The position numbers and the translations under genes are program-made. From the NCBI RefSeq assembly GCF_023205095.1, contig NZ_CP046242.1, positions 2,779,001 to 2,843,000 on the forward strand: DNA of 64,000 nucleotides, read 5' to 3'. The DNA is from Bizionia sp. M204. GTDB lineage: Bacteria; Bacteroidota; Bacteroidia; Flavobacteriales; Flavobacteriaceae. Each line of letters begins with the position of its first letter. Position 1 is the first letter of the stretch. This document shows positions 8,761 through 17,420 of this stretch, in pieces. The notes below the pieces were generated by a model that was not told the DNA's origin, searched no databases, and saw nothing but the letters and a program-made list of their open reading frames with translations.

Positions 8761-9494
8761 TTTTTGAATAAACTTCTTCTATTAAATTATGACCTTTTAC
8801 TTTTTTCAGTTTCGACCTAATAGTAATAATATTGTTATCAACATGCCTCATTTTCTGACTTACGTACATACCTTTTTCCATAAGATTTTTGGATATAATA
8901 CTTCCAGCCCCAATATTTATAGCATTATTTACAACAACACCTGGGTTAAAAATACAGCGAGATCCCACGTACACATTATTTTGTATTTTTATTTCACCAT
9001 CTATTCTAATCCTAGCGGGACCCGTATCATCATGATAGTATCCGTGTGTCCATAATTGCGAGCCAATTCCAGCGAGAATGGAGTGCTGACCGATTGAAAT
9101 AGATTTGGTTAAATCCAGAAAATGATTAGAGACAATAATTGAATTTTCCCCTAATGATAATATGGCATTTCCGTATGAAATTGGAGCATTTGCGCGTCTA
9201 ATTTTATTTTGTTTAGAAATACCGGCTTTCTTTTTGTAAAACAACATCTAAAGGGCCATTAAAAACGTTCAATCTTCCTATAAAACTAGCATCTCCTAAT
9301 GTTAACGTATTTATTCTAATAAAATTGAGACTTTGAATTTTTGCGTTTTTTCCTAGTGTCATTTTGTTTAAAGAAATAAAGGAAACACCAATATATGATT
9401 TATAAGAAATTTGATGCCCTAATAATCTTAATAAAAATATTTTAAGAAAATTTATTGGAATTAAACAAAAAATAATAGTTAAAATCTTTACCAT
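8753..9494 (-). pseudogene. Hexapeptide-repeat acyltransferase split by a frameshift
   Basis: Two overlapping reading frames together encode one left-handed beta-helix acetyltransferase of about 245 residues. The 5' frame starts with ATG at 9494 and stops at 9213 (93 residues). It has hydrophobic N-terminal helices, then hexapeptide steps such as LGKNAKI and LGDASFIG. The 3' frame (from 9247 to 8753, 164 residues) continues with GENSIIV, SQLWTHGYYHD, NNVYVGSRCIFNPGV and GAGSIISKN, the usual acetyl-CoA-dependent active-site region. Removing one A from the AAAAA run (plus-strand T run 9231-9235) joins NGPLDVVLQ directly to KKAGISKQNKI. Intact, it would O- or N-acetylate a sugar of the surface glycan. 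Causes could be a genuine mutation, phase variation in the short A tract, a +1 programmed shift, or a sequencing error. Confidence 0.75.
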
Positions 9495-9510
9495 CGTTAA
9501 AAACTTATTG

Positions 9511-11310
9511 TTATTTATTTAACTCATTCTTGTAAACAATAACACAAACAAGGTAATAAACTTTAAGTAAATACTTATCATCATCCATCTCCCAATCTTC
9601 TTGATTATTTAAAAATTTAGAGATAAATTTTTCTAAATTATAATCTTTGACTAAAGATGAATCGTTATTTATATCATCTATTAAAATATCTTTTAAGATA
9701 GTATCTAGTCCTTGTTTAAAAATTAAATGTCCCGTTCTAGAAACTGCTTTTGATCTAAAATATGTTTTCTTATCAATTTTGTCAACCAGAGCCTCGCGTA
9801 ATACATACTTATTAATTGTACTTGTGGTGTCACTAAATTGCGCTTTACCTTTCATTGTTTTTACTGATAAATCAAATGGAATGGTTGCAGAGAATTTTGC
9901 TAAATCCATATCGTAAAATGGCATTGCTAGTTTAGCGCCTTGACTATTAACCATGTCAATCATATAACGCATGTCGTTTACGTACTGTTCAATCCATTTT
10001 AATGAAACTATTTTATTATAAAGAGTACGCTTGTCAGTTACATTTTTTAAAGAGAATTTATATTGCTTTTTAATAGTATTAAAATAATCCAATGGCAAAT
10101 TATAAGATGCAATAAGTGCTCTATCTACTTTAAAATATACTAAATTAATATAGGATTTCGTATTAAACGTATAAAGTGCTCTCCTTAAACCCAAGAATAA
10201 TTTATTAGTAGTATTAGTGTGTTTCAAAATGAGATTAAAAAAACCTTTAAAGGGTAACAAGCATAAATCTATAATGTAAAACAAAGGTTTTAAACCTTTG
10301 TTAGACACTAAAAACATATTAAATGCAATTGTGTCTAATTTATTTAAAGAAGGAGTATGTAGTCTCGTATCTTGACCTGCAAAGTAAGTAGTATTGTCTT
10401 TATTTGTTATTTGGTTACCAAAAATCCACATTCCAGAATATGGATTATTCATTTTTATAATTTCCTGCTTAAAAAATTCCTCATTTATTTCTTTGGAAAA
10501 ATCTCGTTCAACGATTAATAATTCATTTTCCAAATGATTAGCAATACTTTGCGCATAGCCAGTTTCATCTTGCAGTGTTCCTTTAACCTTAAATGAATGG
10601 TTTATTATTTTTTCTTTGGACGTTAAATCATTTAATGCAATTAACATAGCAACTGAATCAATACCGCCAGACAGAAAAACCACATTCTTTTCATTTACAT
10701 AATTTTTATGAGCGGTCACTATTTCATGCCGTAGTTTTTCAATATTTTCTTTATCAGAAAGCTGGTTCTCTTTTTCATTTATATCTGGTTGATGGCATGT
10801 ATTTATTGTAATTTTAAAATCATTATTAAAAACTAATTTGGACCCAATTTTAGGTTGGTTGATGTCTTTATAAATTGTTTGACCATCCCATAGAAAATCA
10901 AAATACAATAATTGATAAACAGATGTTTTATTTAAATCTTTAGCCTTATTTTTTGCTATTTTATGTACATTTGTGGCTATATGGATTTCGTTCTGATTAT
11001 TAAAATAGTATCCAGAGCAGATGCCTGATAAATCCCTATAAACACTAATGGTACCGTTTACTTTACATACAATTACCCAAAATCCATCTTTTTTGAAATA
11101 CTCATAAATAGATTCTTTCGTTACATCTGCTGGAAATTGAAGCGCCTTTCTAATATAACTTTCAGAAAAATTTGTTTTTAAAAATAAATAAAAATTTGCA
11201 TTTTCAAAAAAAATTTCTTTTTCTTCTAGAATATAATCAATAAAAAAGTTAGCACACTTTAAGGCCTTGTTTTCTTCTTGATTTGTATTTTGATTTAAAA
11301 ATATTTGCAT
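9511..11310 (-). CDS. Asparagine-synthase-like amide ligase with degenerate glutaminase domain
   Basis: A 599-residue protein with an N-terminal domain that resembles a class II glutamine amidotransferase fold (FWVIVCKVNGTISVYRDLSG near 77-96). A synthase domain follows, with the ATP-pyrophosphatase loop SGGIDS at 214-219. Glutamine-dependent enzymes need Cys as residue 2 (M-C-G-I); this one begins MQIFLNQ and has no such Cys, so the glutaminase site is probably dead. The synthetase half should still adenylate a carboxylate and attack it with an amine or ammonia. In glycan loci, homologues amidate uronic or ulosonic acids; that role here is inference from the neighbours, including the pseudaminic acid and UDP-glucuronate genes. 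It is separated by 16-50 bp from genes on either side. Confidence 0.75.
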   Translation of the reverse strand: MQIFLNQNTNQEENKALKCANFFIDYILEEKEIFFENANFYLFLKTNFSESYIRKALQFPADVTKESIYEYFKKDGFWVIVCKVNGTISVYRDLSGICSGYYFNNQNEIHIATNVHKIAKNKAKDLNKTSVYQLLYFDFLWDGQTIYKDINQPKIGSKLVFNNDFKITINTCHQPDINEKENQLSDKENIEKLRHEIVTAHKNYVNEKNVVFLSGGIDSVAMLIALNDLTSKEKIINHSFKVKGTLQDETGYAQSIANHLENELLIVERDFSKEINEEFFKQEIIKMNNPYSGMWIFGNQITNKDNTTYFAGQDTRLHTPSLNKLDTIAFNMFLVSNKGLKPLFYIIDLCLLPFKGFFNLILKHTNTTNKLFLGLRRALYTFNTKSYINLVYFKVDRALIASYNLPLDYFNTIKKQYKFSLKNVTDKRTLYNKIVSLKWIEQYVNDMRYMIDMVNSQGAKLAMPFYDMDLAKFSATIPFDLSVKTMKGKAQFSDTTSTINKYVLREALVDKIDKKTYFRSKAVSRTGHLIFKQGLDTILKDILIDDINNDSSLVKDYNLEKFISKFLNNQEDWEMDDDKYLLKVYYLVCVIVYKNELNK

Positions 11311-11358
11311 TTATATTAGTTAACTGATGTTTGTTATTAAGGGCTGTATATAGCTAAT

Positions 11359-12672
11359 TTATAATCTACCAAGTATTGAATTATAACCCTTTAAAAGATT
11401 TTTAATATTATCTTCAGAAATACAGTTTTCATCGCTAAAGGGATCGGAAATGATACCTTGATAACTAGTAGAATTGAGTATGTTTATAAAATCAATTTTT
11501 TCTTGATTTGAAATTTTGTTAAACGACTTATTCTTCACCAAATTTATCAAAGGTTCTAATTCGGAATCAATATTATTTATAAATATACAGTTATTGGCCT
11601 TATTATTTACTGTTTTAGTTAAAGTTACAATAGGTTTGTTACTCAATACACATTCTATAGCTATAGTTCCAGTAACTGTAATAACAAGGTCTATATTAGA
11701 TAAAATATCATCCATCTTAACGTGATGCTGTAAGCCTATAATATTAGCAGAATTCTTAACATAATTTACAAGCGCACTAGATAATTCATATTTAGATTTT
11801 GGATTAGGCTTCACCACTAAAACGGTATCATCAGGCAAGGATTTACTAACGGCCTTTATAAGTTGTAATTGATCTCTATGTTCTCGTCCCCAAACATCTA
11901 TATTAGCTTCTGGTTGCATTTGTAATGGGTAAAGAACAACCGTTTTATTAGGCCTGTTTATTGTATTTTGTGCAAACGCATCCCAAAGCTTAATATTTTT
12001 ATCTTTCTCTTTCTCTAATTTAAATTTTATTAATGGACTCGGTGTATTATATTTTTCACCTTTAATATAGGACTGAATTTTTTTAATTTTATCATTAATA
12101 ATTTCACCTTTCGAAATGCGCCGCGGTTTCATATAATCTGGCGCTGTTTTCCGGTTAATTATTTGGTCTATGACGTTTTCTGCCTCTTCATTTGAAAGGA
12201 ATTCATTACTCCCAAAATAAGGCTCTAACGTGTTATATTTATAAAATGAAAAACGCCCAATTGGATATCTACAGGTACATGGGTTTAAATAAAGTATATC
12301 TTGCTTTATACAATTGTTTATTGTTAATAGTTCATGAAAAGCTGTGGATTCTCCAAAAACTAAATCGGGTTTAAGCGCCTTTAAATACTGTTCAATTTTA
12401 GCATTGTAATAGTAGAAATAAGCCGTATTCTTTTTATTAAAATGATTAAACTGTCTATCACTTTTTATAACATCTTCAACCGCTTCGTCTTTAACATTAA
12501 TAGGTTTATTACTGCTCGGGTAATCTATTATATGGGTTTGAAAATTCCCAACAGGTAAAAATTCTTTATTTTGAATTAACCAATGAATTTCATGACCACT
12601 ATTGCTTAATTGATTAGCAACGGAAGCCATTAAAAACGTTTTGTACCTATTTTCTATAAATAATAATTTCAT
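11359..12672 (-). CDS. Capsule-type surface carbohydrate transferase (GT-B, KpsC/KpsS-like)
   Basis: A 437-residue soluble protein with a predicted GT-B architecture. The start MKLLFIENRYKTFLMASVANQL looks like a nucleotide-sugar-enzyme N-terminal domain. The C-terminal half has VLYPLQMQPEANID (near residue 260), VVKPNPKSKYEL and then VTGTIAIECVLSNKPIV, close to the YPLHxQPE, VKxHP and S/TGT-E patterns of capsule polysaccharide biosynthesis proteins (KpsC/KpsS superfamily). Those known enzymes use CMP-Kdo. The gene ends directly before pseI starts on the same strand (1-bp gap), so a role in transferring pseudaminic acid from its CMP form is plausible but unproven. A role in modification rather than transfer cannot be excluded. 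Confidence 0.6.
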   Translation of the reverse strand: MKLLFIENRYKTFLMASVANQLSNSGHEIHWLIQNKEFLPVGNFQTHIIDYPSSNKPINVKDEAVEDVIKSDRQFNHFNKKNTAYFYYYNAKIEQYLKALKPDLVFGESTAFHELLTINNCIKQDILYLNPCTCRYPIGRFSFYKYNTLEPYFGSNEFLSNEEAENVIDQIINRKTAPDYMKPRRISKGEIINDKIKKIQSYIKGEKYNTPSPLIKFKLEKEKDKNIKLWDAFAQNTINRPNKTVVLYPLQMQPEANIDVWGREHRDQLQLIKAVSKSLPDDTVLVVKPNPKSKYELSSALVNYVKNSANIIGLQHHVKMDDILSNIDLVITVTGTIAIECVLSNKPIVTLTKTVNNKANNCIFINNIDSELEPLINLVKNKSFNKISNQEKIDFINILNSTSYQGIISDPFSDENCISEDNIKNLLKGYNSILGRL

Positions 12673-12673
12673 T

Positions 12674-13720
12674 TTATAAACTTTCCATCATTTTAAGGGT
12701 CAAGGGCTCACCTCTTTTTACAGCACTCACAAACTTTTTACCTAAAATTTCATTGTAATATTTAGGATGTAATCCATATCCGGGTCTAATTGAGCGTATA
12801 TTTTCTTCTGAAATTATGTCACCAGACTTAACATCTTGAACTACAAACAGTGATCGTGCAAACTTTCTGTTATTTTTAACTTTTTCCGAAATATCATAGG
12901 ACACCTTTCCTAGCAATTTTTCGGTATCTCGAACCTTATCAACCAATTCCGTAAATTCATCTACATCTAATGAAAAATCAGCATCAGGACCGCCAATATC
13001 TTTATTTAATATAAAATGTTTTTCTATAACGGTTGCCCCTAAAGTGGTGGCCACTACAGGTGCTAAAGAACCATAGGTATGATCGCTAAAGCCGACCTCT
13101 ACATTAAAACGTGTTTTTAAATCTGGAATTGTATTTAGGTTTGCCAGTTCTAAAGGTGCAGGATAAGAGGATGTACATTTTAATAATATAATGTCATTAT
13201 TTCCTACCCTACGACAAGCATCAACAGCTAACTTAATATCTGATTCTTCTGCAATACCAGTTGACATAATAATGGGCTTTCCCTTGGAAGCCGCATACTC
13301 AATTAAAGGAATGTCTTGAATTTCAAAAGAAGCAATTTTATAAGCAGGCACCTGAAGTTCTTCAAGAAAATCGACTGCTGTTTTATCAAAAGGTGATGAG
13401 AAACAAATTAAACCTTCCTCCTTTGCTACTTCAAACAATTTTTTATGCCACTCCCATGGCGTGAATGCTTCACCATATAATTCATATAAAGTTTTGCCGT
13501 CCCATAATGTGCCTCCTTCAATTTTAAAATGCGCATTATCACAATCAATTGTTAGCGTATCTGGCGTATATGTTTGAAGCTTGATAGCATCTGCTCCCGT
13601 TTTTTTTGCTGCTCTAATTGTTTCAATAGCAACATCTAAATCTCCATTATGATTTGCAGATAATTCTGCAATTATAAAACATGGATTAGTACCACCTATA
13701 GCTCTATTTCCTATTTTCAT
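12674..13720 (-). CDS. pseI: Pseudaminic acid synthase
   Basis: A 348-residue NeuB-family enzyme. The N-terminal TIM barrel carries CFIIAELSANHNG (residues 14-26), GADAIKLQTY, FSSPFD, YKIASFEI and MSTGIA, followed by FSDHT. An antifreeze-like/SAF domain occupies about residue 290 to the end. PseI condenses phosphoenolpyruvate with a 2,4-diamido-2,4,6-trideoxy-L-altrose to give pseudaminic acid in the cytoplasm. The spelling ELSANHNG and the neighbouring pseB/C/F/G genes favour pseudaminic over sialic or legionaminic acid. Its ATG overlaps the end of the formyltransferase gene by 17 bp, suggesting coupled translation. Full length for the family. Confidence 0.93.
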   Translation of the reverse strand: MKIGNRAIGGTNPCFIIAELSANHNGDLDVAIETIRAAKKTGADAIKLQTYTPDTLTIDCDNAHFKIEGGTLWDGKTLYELYGEAFTPWEWHKKLFEVAKEEGLICFSSPFDKTAVDFLEELQVPAYKIASFEIQDIPLIEYAASKGKPIIMSTGIAEESDIKLAVDACRRVGNNDIILLKCTSSYPAPLELANLNTIPDLKTRFNVEVGFSDHTYGSLAPVVATTLGATVIEKHFILNKDIGGPDADFSLDVDEFTELVDKVRDTEKLLGKVSYDISEKVKNNRKFARSLFVVQDVKSGDIISEENIRSIRPGYGLHPKYYNEILGKKFVSAVKRGEPLTLKMMESL

Positions 13721-14585
13721 TTCCTAATATATTTCCAATGGTAAAAGTACAATTTTCTGTTCGTATAACATCCAAGCTCACGGCTCCATTTTCTACTTTC
13801 ACAATGATTGCAGGGTCAATTTGTAAGATTTCACCATTTGTATGAACGTTAGTTGTTTCTAAATTGGTTTCAGAAACTTTATCAATAATTATTTTTTTGT
13901 TGTTGAGGTAAGTAAAGGCTCCAGGATACGGTATTGCTTGCGCTCTTACCCAGTTTCTTATAACTTCTGCATTCCAATTCCAATTAATTTCGCCGTCGTC
14001 AGGTGTTCGTTTACCAAAGTAAGTAGCCTGATTTTCATTTTGCGCCGTTAACTTTAGTTGATTATTATCCAAATCATACAATACCCTTTTTATTAATGGG
14101 TAATAGGCTTCCGCGTACTTTTCAAGCATTATAGCTCCGGTATCATTTGGTTTTATCGGCACTTCTATTTGATGAATTATTTTTCCTGTATCGCAAGACG
14201 CATCTATTACATGTGCCGTTATACCAGCGCTTGTTTCGCCATTAATAATAGCCCAAACATGTGGTGTTCTACCTCGGTATTTAGGTAATAGTGAACCATG
14301 AATATTAAACGTTAATTTATTGGCATGAGCAATTATATCTTCTTCAATTAAAAATAAATAATTAACCGAAGCAATAATGTCTACATTATAGTTTTTAATG
14401 AAATCGTAACCCCTATTATTTCTTGGATTACCTGCAAAATAAGGAATTCTATGACTTTTTGCAAAATCAATAATTCCTATGGAATTAGAATCTGTTAAAA
14501 CAAATTGAACGGTGTAGTCCTTTGCTATTTTTTTAAGCGTATCCAACCCCAAACCACCACTACAAAGTACTCCAATTGTTAACAT
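13704..14585 (-). CDS. Sugar N-formyltransferase in the position of pseH
   Basis: A 293-residue protein of the methionyl-tRNA/ArnA formyltransferase family. The catalytic triad is readable as Asn94, His96 (in FNIHGSLLPKYRG) and Asp132 (in DASCDTGKII). The C-terminal part has KRTPDDGEINW and PYPGAFTY, as in sugar formyltransferases. These enzymes move a formyl group from N10-formyl-tetrahydrofolate to a primary amine on a nucleotide sugar. The gene overlaps pseG by 7 bp and pseI by 17 bp. No PseH-type acetyltransferase was found in the window. The simplest reading is that this enzyme formylates the 4-amino group of the UDP-altrosamine intermediate made by PseC, which becomes N-7 of pseudaminic acid. 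A tRNA role is unlikely given the tight context and short N-terminus. Confidence 0.85.
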   Translation of the reverse strand: MLTIGVLCSGGLGLDTLKKIAKDYTVQFVLTDSNSIGIIDFAKSHRIPYFAGNPRNNRGYDFIKNYNVDIIASVNYLFLIEEDIIAHANKLTFNIHGSLLPKYRGRTPHVWAIINGETSAGITAHVIDASCDTGKIIHQIEVPIKPNDTGAIMLEKYAEAYYPLIKRVLYDLDNNQLKLTAQNENQATYFGKRTPDDGEINWNWNAEVIRNWVRAQAIPYPGAFTYLNNKKIIIDKVSETNLETTNVHTNGEILQIDPAIIVKVENGAVSLDVIRTENCTFTIGNILGNENRK

Positions 14586-15589
14586 AAATCTCTAATTATT
14601 TTTAAATGTCTTTTTGCTATATCAGCATCAAATAGTGCTTTTTGTGCATTAATTTGAGAACTAAATTTTTGTTCTATTAATATAGTTTTTATTTTATATT
14701 CGAAATCAAAAATGCTGTAGTCTTTCATGTTTTCGCCCTTAAAAATGGCCTCACTATTTAAAAATCCTCTATAAATTAATTCTTGATTGTCCACGTAAAA
14801 CCCACTTAAAATTGGCATTTTAACGCAGCTTAATTCATATAAAATGGTGCTGGCCGGTGCAATGGCAAAATTACACTGCTTCATGGTTTCTAACAAAAGT
14901 GTTTCTGATAGGTTTCGATGGATTTTTAATATATGGGAGTACTTATCCTCTAAATTGAAAATATCATTATGCTTATAAGCGCCACCCAAGACCACCTGTA
15001 TTTTTTTAAAATTTGAGAATTTTAAAAGCGCTTCAACGGCTTTTATCGTTAAATTAAAAGGGTCCGCCCCTCCAAAACATACAAAAGCGTGATCAACGCT
15101 CTCAATGGTTTTATTTTTTTTAGCTTCTTTTAAAAAAAGTGGTCTTAATAGGGCGAATTTAGTTCCTAAAGCTAGTTGGGTATAGTTTTCCTTACTATAC
15201 TGTTTTTCTTGAATATATGGGGAATGATTTATAACCACATCTGCATACATGTGTTCTTGGGCCAGATCGTCTATATAAATTAAACGGTATCCCTTTTGCT
15301 TTATATGCTTTTGATATGAAGAGGTGAATTGATAGCCATCTGCAATTATAACATAATTTAAAGGCGAGAAATTAGCTTGCAACCATTCTGGTTCCTCTTG
15401 GATTGAAACGGAATTGGGGATTGTTAATTTGTTAAAATGTTCTGGGATAACATTTGTCGTTGAATCTTCTTTTGTTACAAATACAAAATCTATTTGATCT
15501 TTAACAATTGCTACAAGACTAAACAATCTATATAAGTGTCCTAATCCAGTTTTAGAATTACCATCAGCTCTAAAGATTATTTTTTTCAT
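14579..15589 (-). CDS. pseG: UDP-2,4-diamido-2,4,6-trideoxy-L-altropyranose hydrolase
   Basis: A 336-residue GT-B-fold hydrolase. The N-terminus IIFRADGNSKTGLGHLYR matches the PseG signature, with the proposed catalytic His at residue 18. VCFGGADPFNLT and APASTILYELSCVKMPI in the C-terminal half form the UDP-binding site. It releases UDP from the modified altrosamine so that the free sugar can be used by PseI. If the neighbouring formyltransferase acts on the UDP-sugar, this PseG must accept a 4-formamido substrate instead of the usual 4-acetamido one. The gene overlaps pseF by 20 bp upstream and the formyltransferase by 7 bp downstream. Confidence 0.9.
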   Translation of the reverse strand: MKKIIFRADGNSKTGLGHLYRLFSLVAIVKDQIDFVFVTKEDSTTNVIPEHFNKLTIPNSVSIQEEPEWLQANFSPLNYVIIADGYQFTSSYQKHIKQKGYRLIYIDDLAQEHMYADVVINHSPYIQEKQYSKENYTQLALGTKFALLRPLFLKEAKKNKTIESVDHAFVCFGGADPFNLTIKAVEALLKFSNFKKIQVVLGGAYKHNDIFNLEDKYSHILKIHRNLSETLLLETMKQCNFAIAPASTILYELSCVKMPILSGFYVDNQELIYRGFLNSEAIFKGENMKDYSIFDFEYKIKTILIEQKFSSQINAQKALFDADIAKRHLKIIRDLC

Positions 15590-16274
15590 TGTTGATTAAT
15601 AATTTGTATTTCATTTCTGCCAAAGCCCAATCAGTTTGAGAATCTATATCTTGTGCTTCTAATGCTGAAATTACTATAGCTCCAGAGTTGGATGTAAATA
15701 ATTTTTTTTCTTTTAGGAAAGAAGAAATCATTAACCAATAAAACTGACCTGAATCATGAAATCGAGGTTCTAAATCTTGCGATCTGGTGTTCAAGTGCGC
15801 TTCCCAAACCATCTCAATTTTATTATTCTTTTTCTTTAAAGAACGTTGAATAGGAAATGAAAATTCTACTACAGGAAAAACACTTTCAAACTTTTCATCT
15901 ACTAATTTTTGATATGCATCCCGAATCTTTTTAGCTGAAATAAATGGTGCTGTTGGCAATAAACAACAAACACTATCAAAAGTTTTGTTTAAATTGGAAT
16001 AGTTATTTAAAACCTCTTCTACGACATCCGATAAAACCGCAAAATCATTAGCATTTGTACCACTTCGAAGAAAAGGAACTGTTGCGCCATATTTAATTGC
16101 TATTTCTGCTATTTCTTTATCATCAGTTGACACCATGACCTCATCAAACAAACCACTATTTAGGGCGGCTTCAATTGAGTAAACTATAATAGGCTTACCT
16201 AAAAAAGGTTTAATATTCTTTCTTGGAATACGCTTACTACCGCCTCTTGCTGGAATTATTGCTAAATTAGCCAT
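15570..16274 (-). CDS. pseF: Pseudaminic acid cytidylyltransferase
   Basis: A CMP-sugar synthetase of about 234 residues. The ATG at 16274 is chosen because translation from it begins directly with the family motif MANLAIIPARGGSKRIPRKN. The longer frame to 16298 would need a TTG start and adds eight residues unlike the family. The P-loop-like IPARGGSKR binds CTP, and STDDKEIAEIA and LLPTAPF follow as in CMP-NeuAc synthetase relatives. It activates pseudaminic acid to CMP-Pse for transfer. It overlaps pseC by 8 bp and pseG by 20 bp, so the pathway genes form one tightly packed operon. Confidence 0.92.
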   Translation of the reverse strand: MANLAIIPARGGSKRIPRKNIKPFLGKPIIVYSIEAALNSGLFDEVMVSTDDKEIAEIAIKYGATVPFLRSGTNANDFAVLSDVVEEVLNNYSNLNKTFDSVCCLLPTAPFISAKKIRDAYQKLVDEKFESVFPVVEFSFPIQRSLKKKNNKIEMVWEAHLNTRSQDLEPRFHDSGQFYWLMISSFLKEKKLFTSNSGAIVISALEAQDIDSQTDWALAEMKYKLLINNEKNNL

Positions 16275-17415
16275 GGATAAAAGATAACACTTTTTCAATT
16301 ACAAATTCTTGTTCTTTATCCGTTAAACTTGGATACATAGGTAAGCTAATACAGTTGGAATAGTAATTTTCAGAGTTATTTAAATTTGCATTATCATAGC
16401 CAATTTCCTTATAATAGGGCAAGGTATGAACTGGAATGTAATGTATTTGAGCAAAAATATGATGTGACTTTAAAAAGTCGTAAAGCCCTTTTCTATCGTC
16501 TACCTCAATTACAAATAAATGATGGGCATTTTGAGTTTTACTTGGTAGCCTCTGAAATTTAATTTTATTTTTAAACGCTTGTTTGTATCTATCTGCTATC
16601 TCATTTCTACGTGCAACACCAGCTTTGTTTTTAGCCAATTGGGTGATTCCCAAAGCAGATTGAATATCGGTTAATCTATAATTATATCCCAATTCTTGCA
16701 TTTCATAAAACCAGCCACCATGATTTTCTGCCATGTTTTCTTTGGTAATGCCGTGCGTTCTTAAAGATGCTAATTTTTTGTATAGCTTTTCAGAATTAGT
16801 GGTTACCATACCTCCTTCTCCACAAGCAATATGTTTTACGGGGTGAAATGAGAAAATACCAATATCAGCATAATTCCCGTTCCCACACATTTGTTTGTTT
16901 CCGTTGGAATCGGTAAAATAGCCTCCAGGTGCATGACACGCATCCTCCACTATCCACAAATCATGTTCTTGGGCTAATGCTCTGAAAGCTTCCAAATTTA
17001 CAGGTAAACCTGCAAAATCTACTGGAATAATACCTTTAAAAAAACCTTTTGGTTTGCTTTCAATTAATTTTTTAGTACTCTTTAAACACAGTAAATAGGT
17101 ATCCGGATCAATATCTGCAAACCAAACTTCGCCATCGGCATACCGTACGCAATTTGCGGAAGCTGCAAACGTAATTGGTGTCGTTATAACCCGTTCTCCT
17201 GCTTTTAACCCTAAAGCCAATACGGCCAAATGTAAACCGGAGGTGGCGTTATTTACAGCTACGGCATATTTGGAGCCTACGTAAGCAGCAAATTTATCTT
17301 CAAACTCCTTAACCTTCGGACCTTGTGTTAAATAATCGGCAGTTAGGGTTTCTACAACCGCATCAATATCATCTTGAGTAATTGATTGTCTTCCGTAAGG
17401 TATGGCGTCTTTCAT
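16267..17415 (-). CDS. pseC: UDP-4-amino-4,6-dideoxy-N-acetyl-L-altrosamine transaminase
   Basis: A 382-residue PLP-dependent DegT/DnrJ/EryC1-family aminotransferase. The Schiff-base lysine is Lys194 in SFHPVKHIACGEGG. VNNATSGLHLA near 54-64 and VEDACHAPGG near 156-165 complete the cofactor pocket. PseC moves an amino group from glutamate to the 4-keto sugar made by PseB. It lies 5 bp downstream of pseB and overlaps pseF by 8 bp. Length and motifs are typical, with nothing missing. Confidence 0.93.
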   Translation of the reverse strand: MKDAIPYGRQSITQDDIDAVVETLTADYLTQGPKVKEFEDKFAAYVGSKYAVAVNNATSGLHLAVLALGLKAGERVITTPITFAASANCVRYADGEVWFADIDPDTYLLCLKSTKKLIESKPKGFFKGIIPVDFAGLPVNLEAFRALAQEHDLWIVEDACHAPGGYFTDSNGNKQMCGNGNYADIGIFSFHPVKHIACGEGGMVTTNSEKLYKKLASLRTHGITKENMAENHGGWFYEMQELGYNYRLTDIQSALGITQLAKNKAGVARRNEIADRYKQAFKNKIKFQRLPSKTQNAHHLFVIEVDDRKGLYDFLKSHHIFAQIHYIPVHTLPYYKEIGYDNANLNNSENYYSNCISLPMYPSLTDKEQEFVIEKVLSFIHG

Positions 17416-17420
17416 GACTA

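Noticed and set aside
8753-9494. Classic -1 slippery-site frameshift
   Set aside because: The join requires skipping one base (+1), not slipping back; the usual X-XXY-YYZ heptamer is not present in frame.
13704-14585. Methionyl-tRNA formyltransferase (fmt)
   Set aside because: It overlaps pseG and pseI, and its motifs (KRTPDDGEINW) match sugar formyltransferases of the ArnA type.
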